Origin: Pithys albifrons albifrons
Taxonomy: Eukaryota > Chordata > Aves > Passeriformes > Thamnophilidae
DNA length: 64,000 nt
Assembly (NCBI RefSeq): GCF_047495875.1
Contig: NC_092459.1
Coordinates: forward strand, 23,483,795 to 23,547,794
Direction: 5' to 3'
The position numbers and the translations under genes were made by a program. Of the stretch, positions 61,242 through 64,000 are shown piece after piece (within the stretch, counting starts at the first letter, position 1; each line of letters opens with the position of its first letter). Below the pieces are notes generated by a model. The model did no database searches and was not told where the DNA came from. It was given only the letters and a program-made list of their open reading frames with translations.

Positions 61242-64000
61242 TACATCAAACTATATCTACCGGATAACCACCTACTTTCATATCTAAAAATGATTTGATG
61301 CAAAACTGAGCTTTTGGTAGAGCCAAGTAATCAGAAAAACTTGGTCACCCAGCATGATGCAACATCTTGTTCTTCAGGGACATAAGGCACCCCCAAAGCT
61401 TCTTCTGAAACTGGTCCTCAGTCATCCTTTCACAACAGCAGAGAGCACTAGTTTCTTTTGAACTCTAAGAGAAGTGAAGTGGCTGTTTGTCTTTTCCCTA
61501 TTGTGGTAGGAAGATTGAAACCTAGGCAGCAGCCTGTCTGGAGACTGTTCCACAACAACCTCCTGGCTGAGGAAGTGGTAAATGTTAAAAAAATAAAGTT
61601 TAAGATTTTTAGATGTAGAATGGGAAAAGAGGAAGAGGGAGGGTGGTGCTCTGCATCAGAACACACAATGCTTTCTCTGGGGAGCTGGAAGTGCTGGATT
61701 CTGATCTCTGCTGTGATGACTGCTTATACATTCCGTTTTAAGTAGTAATTGGGTAAAATACTGAAGTAGTCCCTGGATGTGGCATGTGCAATGGAAGCAA
61801 CAGAAACCACTGAGCAGCTCATTTATAAATTCTGCAGAAATACACCAGATTTCAAGTACTTATTGGTCTGAAGTCATAGAGTCTTCTAATAGGTAAAAAA
61901 AAAACAAAAAACAAACAAACAAAGAAATTAGTGAATATTACACTACAACAAGTAGAGTTTCTGTTTCATTTCCATCATTTTTTTGATAAACTCTTTTAGG
62001 AGCAGAAAGTTGATAGATGCTCCACATTTTTAACTCCTTGTTAGCTGTGAGATTGAGCTGAGGGATCAGATACTTTCAAAATAATCTCCACAGATCTCAG
62101 CGACTTCCACCAAGGAAGACAGCCATCACAACAGAAAAAGAGAGCACTTAAACTATGTTGCTGTAGAAGGAAAACCTGCTTGTTGTTGTTTTTCCTTTTT
62201 CAAATGGATATGTTGACAAACAAGGCATACTTCCTGCAGTGGAACCAAAACCTGTATGCAAGTGGGGCCAATTAACAATCAGCTTAGTAACCGTGCCAAA
62301 GCCATTTGTTCTTTTGAAAAGCTGCTAAGTAAAATTGTGCTAACAAAAATGTGGATTCTTTGTGAGTGTCACTTGAAAATTATTAATATCATCAACATGA
62401 CAGCCATGATGTGTTACATATTTAATCCATTTCTTTATTCCTCACCTATTTCCTCTACTCAATTTTGCAATATAAATTTCAGGTTTTAATCTCGAAATAG
62501 CTTACCTACATTACTGAAGCCAACAGAAAGGTACTAAAGGTTTTGCAGATGAGAAAATAATATTTTGAGCTCTGAGTGTCTCAGAAGCAACAACATGGTG
62601 AATAGGTATTTTAGTTGAATTTTATGTTAAAACCATCAACAAAATATAAGTGCTCTTCCATTATAATTATCACTATCTTGTTTCAAAATTAATGTTTCTT
62701 ATATTAATATCTAAAATGTCAGGATTTCATGGTCTCAAAATCATGAATTATTTCTGTACAGGAAATGCATATACCTTAGATGACTGTTGAATATGACTGT
62801 TGCAAAAAAAAACCCTTCCCATTACCTAAAAATAAATTTTGTATTAATTTTTAATTGCAGCTATTTGCATTCAAGATCCCCCTGGTCTACCAGACACAAA
62901 AGAGCACAACATGACAGAATAACTAAAATTTGAGGGAGGCACCCAGGGTTTTATCTGCCTACTATGGCTACAAGGCCAACCAAGTAACAGAGGAAGAGCC
63001 TGGAAGAAAAAATCACTTAGCTCCAAATGCTTTCCTCAGCCTCCTAAACTTCTCATTGTAGATTGTATTATATTATATGTTTATGTTTTCATAGCAAGTC
63101 AAAGTTCTCTCACTATAAAAGATATATCAGGGTATGGAAACACTCTGGACAGCAAAGAACAAATTAAAGTTCTATGTAGCTTTTCAATCTCTGATGGGCA
63201 CAGATTGTTTTCTAGGAAAAATAAAATGAAGACATAGAAGAATTTTTTTAAATGATGTTAAGAAAATCTAAACCAGTAGTACTAATATTCTGCTTTTAGT
63301 AACACCTGTTGACAGTCCTGACTTGTAAGTTTCCCTCCTTATAGAATTAAACATTCTTTTGTCCCTTTCAAACTGTTTCAGTCCCACATTTTAAAACTGA
63401 ATTTGAAGACTTGGTCCAGCAATCAATTAACATTTACTAATTGAAAATACATATTACTATAATTACACACACTAGGTATTAATAAATTATTAATTTAATA
63501 TTTTTTCTCTTATAAAATCCATTTTAAGTTGGCTTATCTTAAGCTGGGTTGAAAATATTCCCTTCCCAAGGTTGAATTTTCTTGAAAACTTTTAGTCAAA
63601 GGCTGACTGAGAAGTCTGAGAGCAAGACTATGAAAACATTCAGTAGTTATTTGCAAACACTAGAAAATATCCCAGTGGTCTTTTTTGAGAAGACTCTAGC
63701 CTTTGGGGTAGATACTTCAAGTATGAATATGCTTTAAGCTAGACATAGGCCTTTTGCCATCTTTGTTAAAAATCTGTCTACTTTTGTCAGAGTGATAAAT
63801 CTTTGAGATATAAATATCATCTGCCATCCCTGGCATCAGACAGTATAAAGTAAAGCTTTTAAAGTCTGGGTTTGATCTCACTACTCTGACAGAAAAGGTG
63901 CTCCAGAACCTACTGCTGTCTTGATTGCAAGTGTTCTTCCTGTAAGTGCCACTTCAACCTTATTCCTGGTCTTTTGGGGTATTTTTTACAACCAACAGTG
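61242..64000. other. AT-rich intronic sequence to the right edge, no gene recognised
   Basis: An A/C-rich simple tract lies at 61895-61924. Frames are short (up to 95 codons at 61458-61745) and show no motif. No exon was identified. Confidence 0.55.
61895..61924. repeat. A/C-rich simple repeat
   Basis: Poly-A with CAAA units; no neighbouring retroposon was recognised that would make it a tail. Confidence 0.75.

Larger units (their letters stand above)
55220..64000 (-). other. DST: DST intron upstream of exon 55012-55219 (continues beyond the right edge)
   Basis: The acceptor at 55220 implies a minus-strand intron reaching rightward to a first exon of the longer isoforms. No further DST coding exon was recognised up to 64000. 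The segment contains the fading CpG island, a CR1 fragment, a small CpG-rich patch, a possible retroviral remnant and a SINE. The neighbour expected from vertebrate synteny (BEND6, divergent) was not identified. Confidence 0.65.

Noticed and set aside
1..64000. CRISPR arrays, bacterial operons or phage systems
   Set aside because: CR1 elements, a vertebrate gene with introns and a CpG island show this is animal nuclear DNA; no regularly spaced repeats were seen.

Overview
The window reads as vertebrate nuclear DNA from a bird. It is AT-rich, has no dense gene array, and carries CR1 retrotransposons with the avian 3' end (about 29532-30287 and 56344-56585). It has one large CpG island at about 53.3-55.9 kb. 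The species cannot be named from the sequence.

The only gene I recognise is DST (dystonin/BPAG1, a spectraplakin linking actin, microtubules and intermediate filaments), on the minus strand. Two alternative 5' coding exons lie in the CpG island. A first exon starting [12 protein letters not shown] occupies 53547 down to 53457. A second exon, 55219 down to 55012, carries the DTLPWNLPKHERSKRK segment also found in the paralogue MACF1. Both have good GT donors and both end after the first base of a codon (G), so either can join the same downstream exon of the actin-binding (calponin-homology) domain. That downstream exon was not found, so 1-53456 is best read as a very long first intron. The region right of 55220 is the intron between exon 55012-55219 and more distal first exons outside the window.

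Layout: 1-53 kb is AT-rich DST intron with one CR1 fragment, two copies of an unusual SINE (14173-14538 and 16926-17103), simple repeats, a weak diverged repeat pair (17.9 and 41.0 kb) and a few unexplained ORFs. 53.3-55.9 kb is the CpG island with the two DST exons. 55.9-64 kb is AT-rich intron with a second CR1 fragment, a small CpG-rich patch at 58.9-59.2 kb, a possible decayed retroviral fragment at 59.2-59.7 kb and a third SINE copy at 60881-61241.

The most notable element is the SINE. Read on the minus strand it has a tRNA-Gln-like head with pol III A and B boxes, then a segment resembling internally deleted 5S rRNA, a body of unknown origin and a CATA-type tail. Two copies have clear target-site duplications, and one of these is 5'-truncated.
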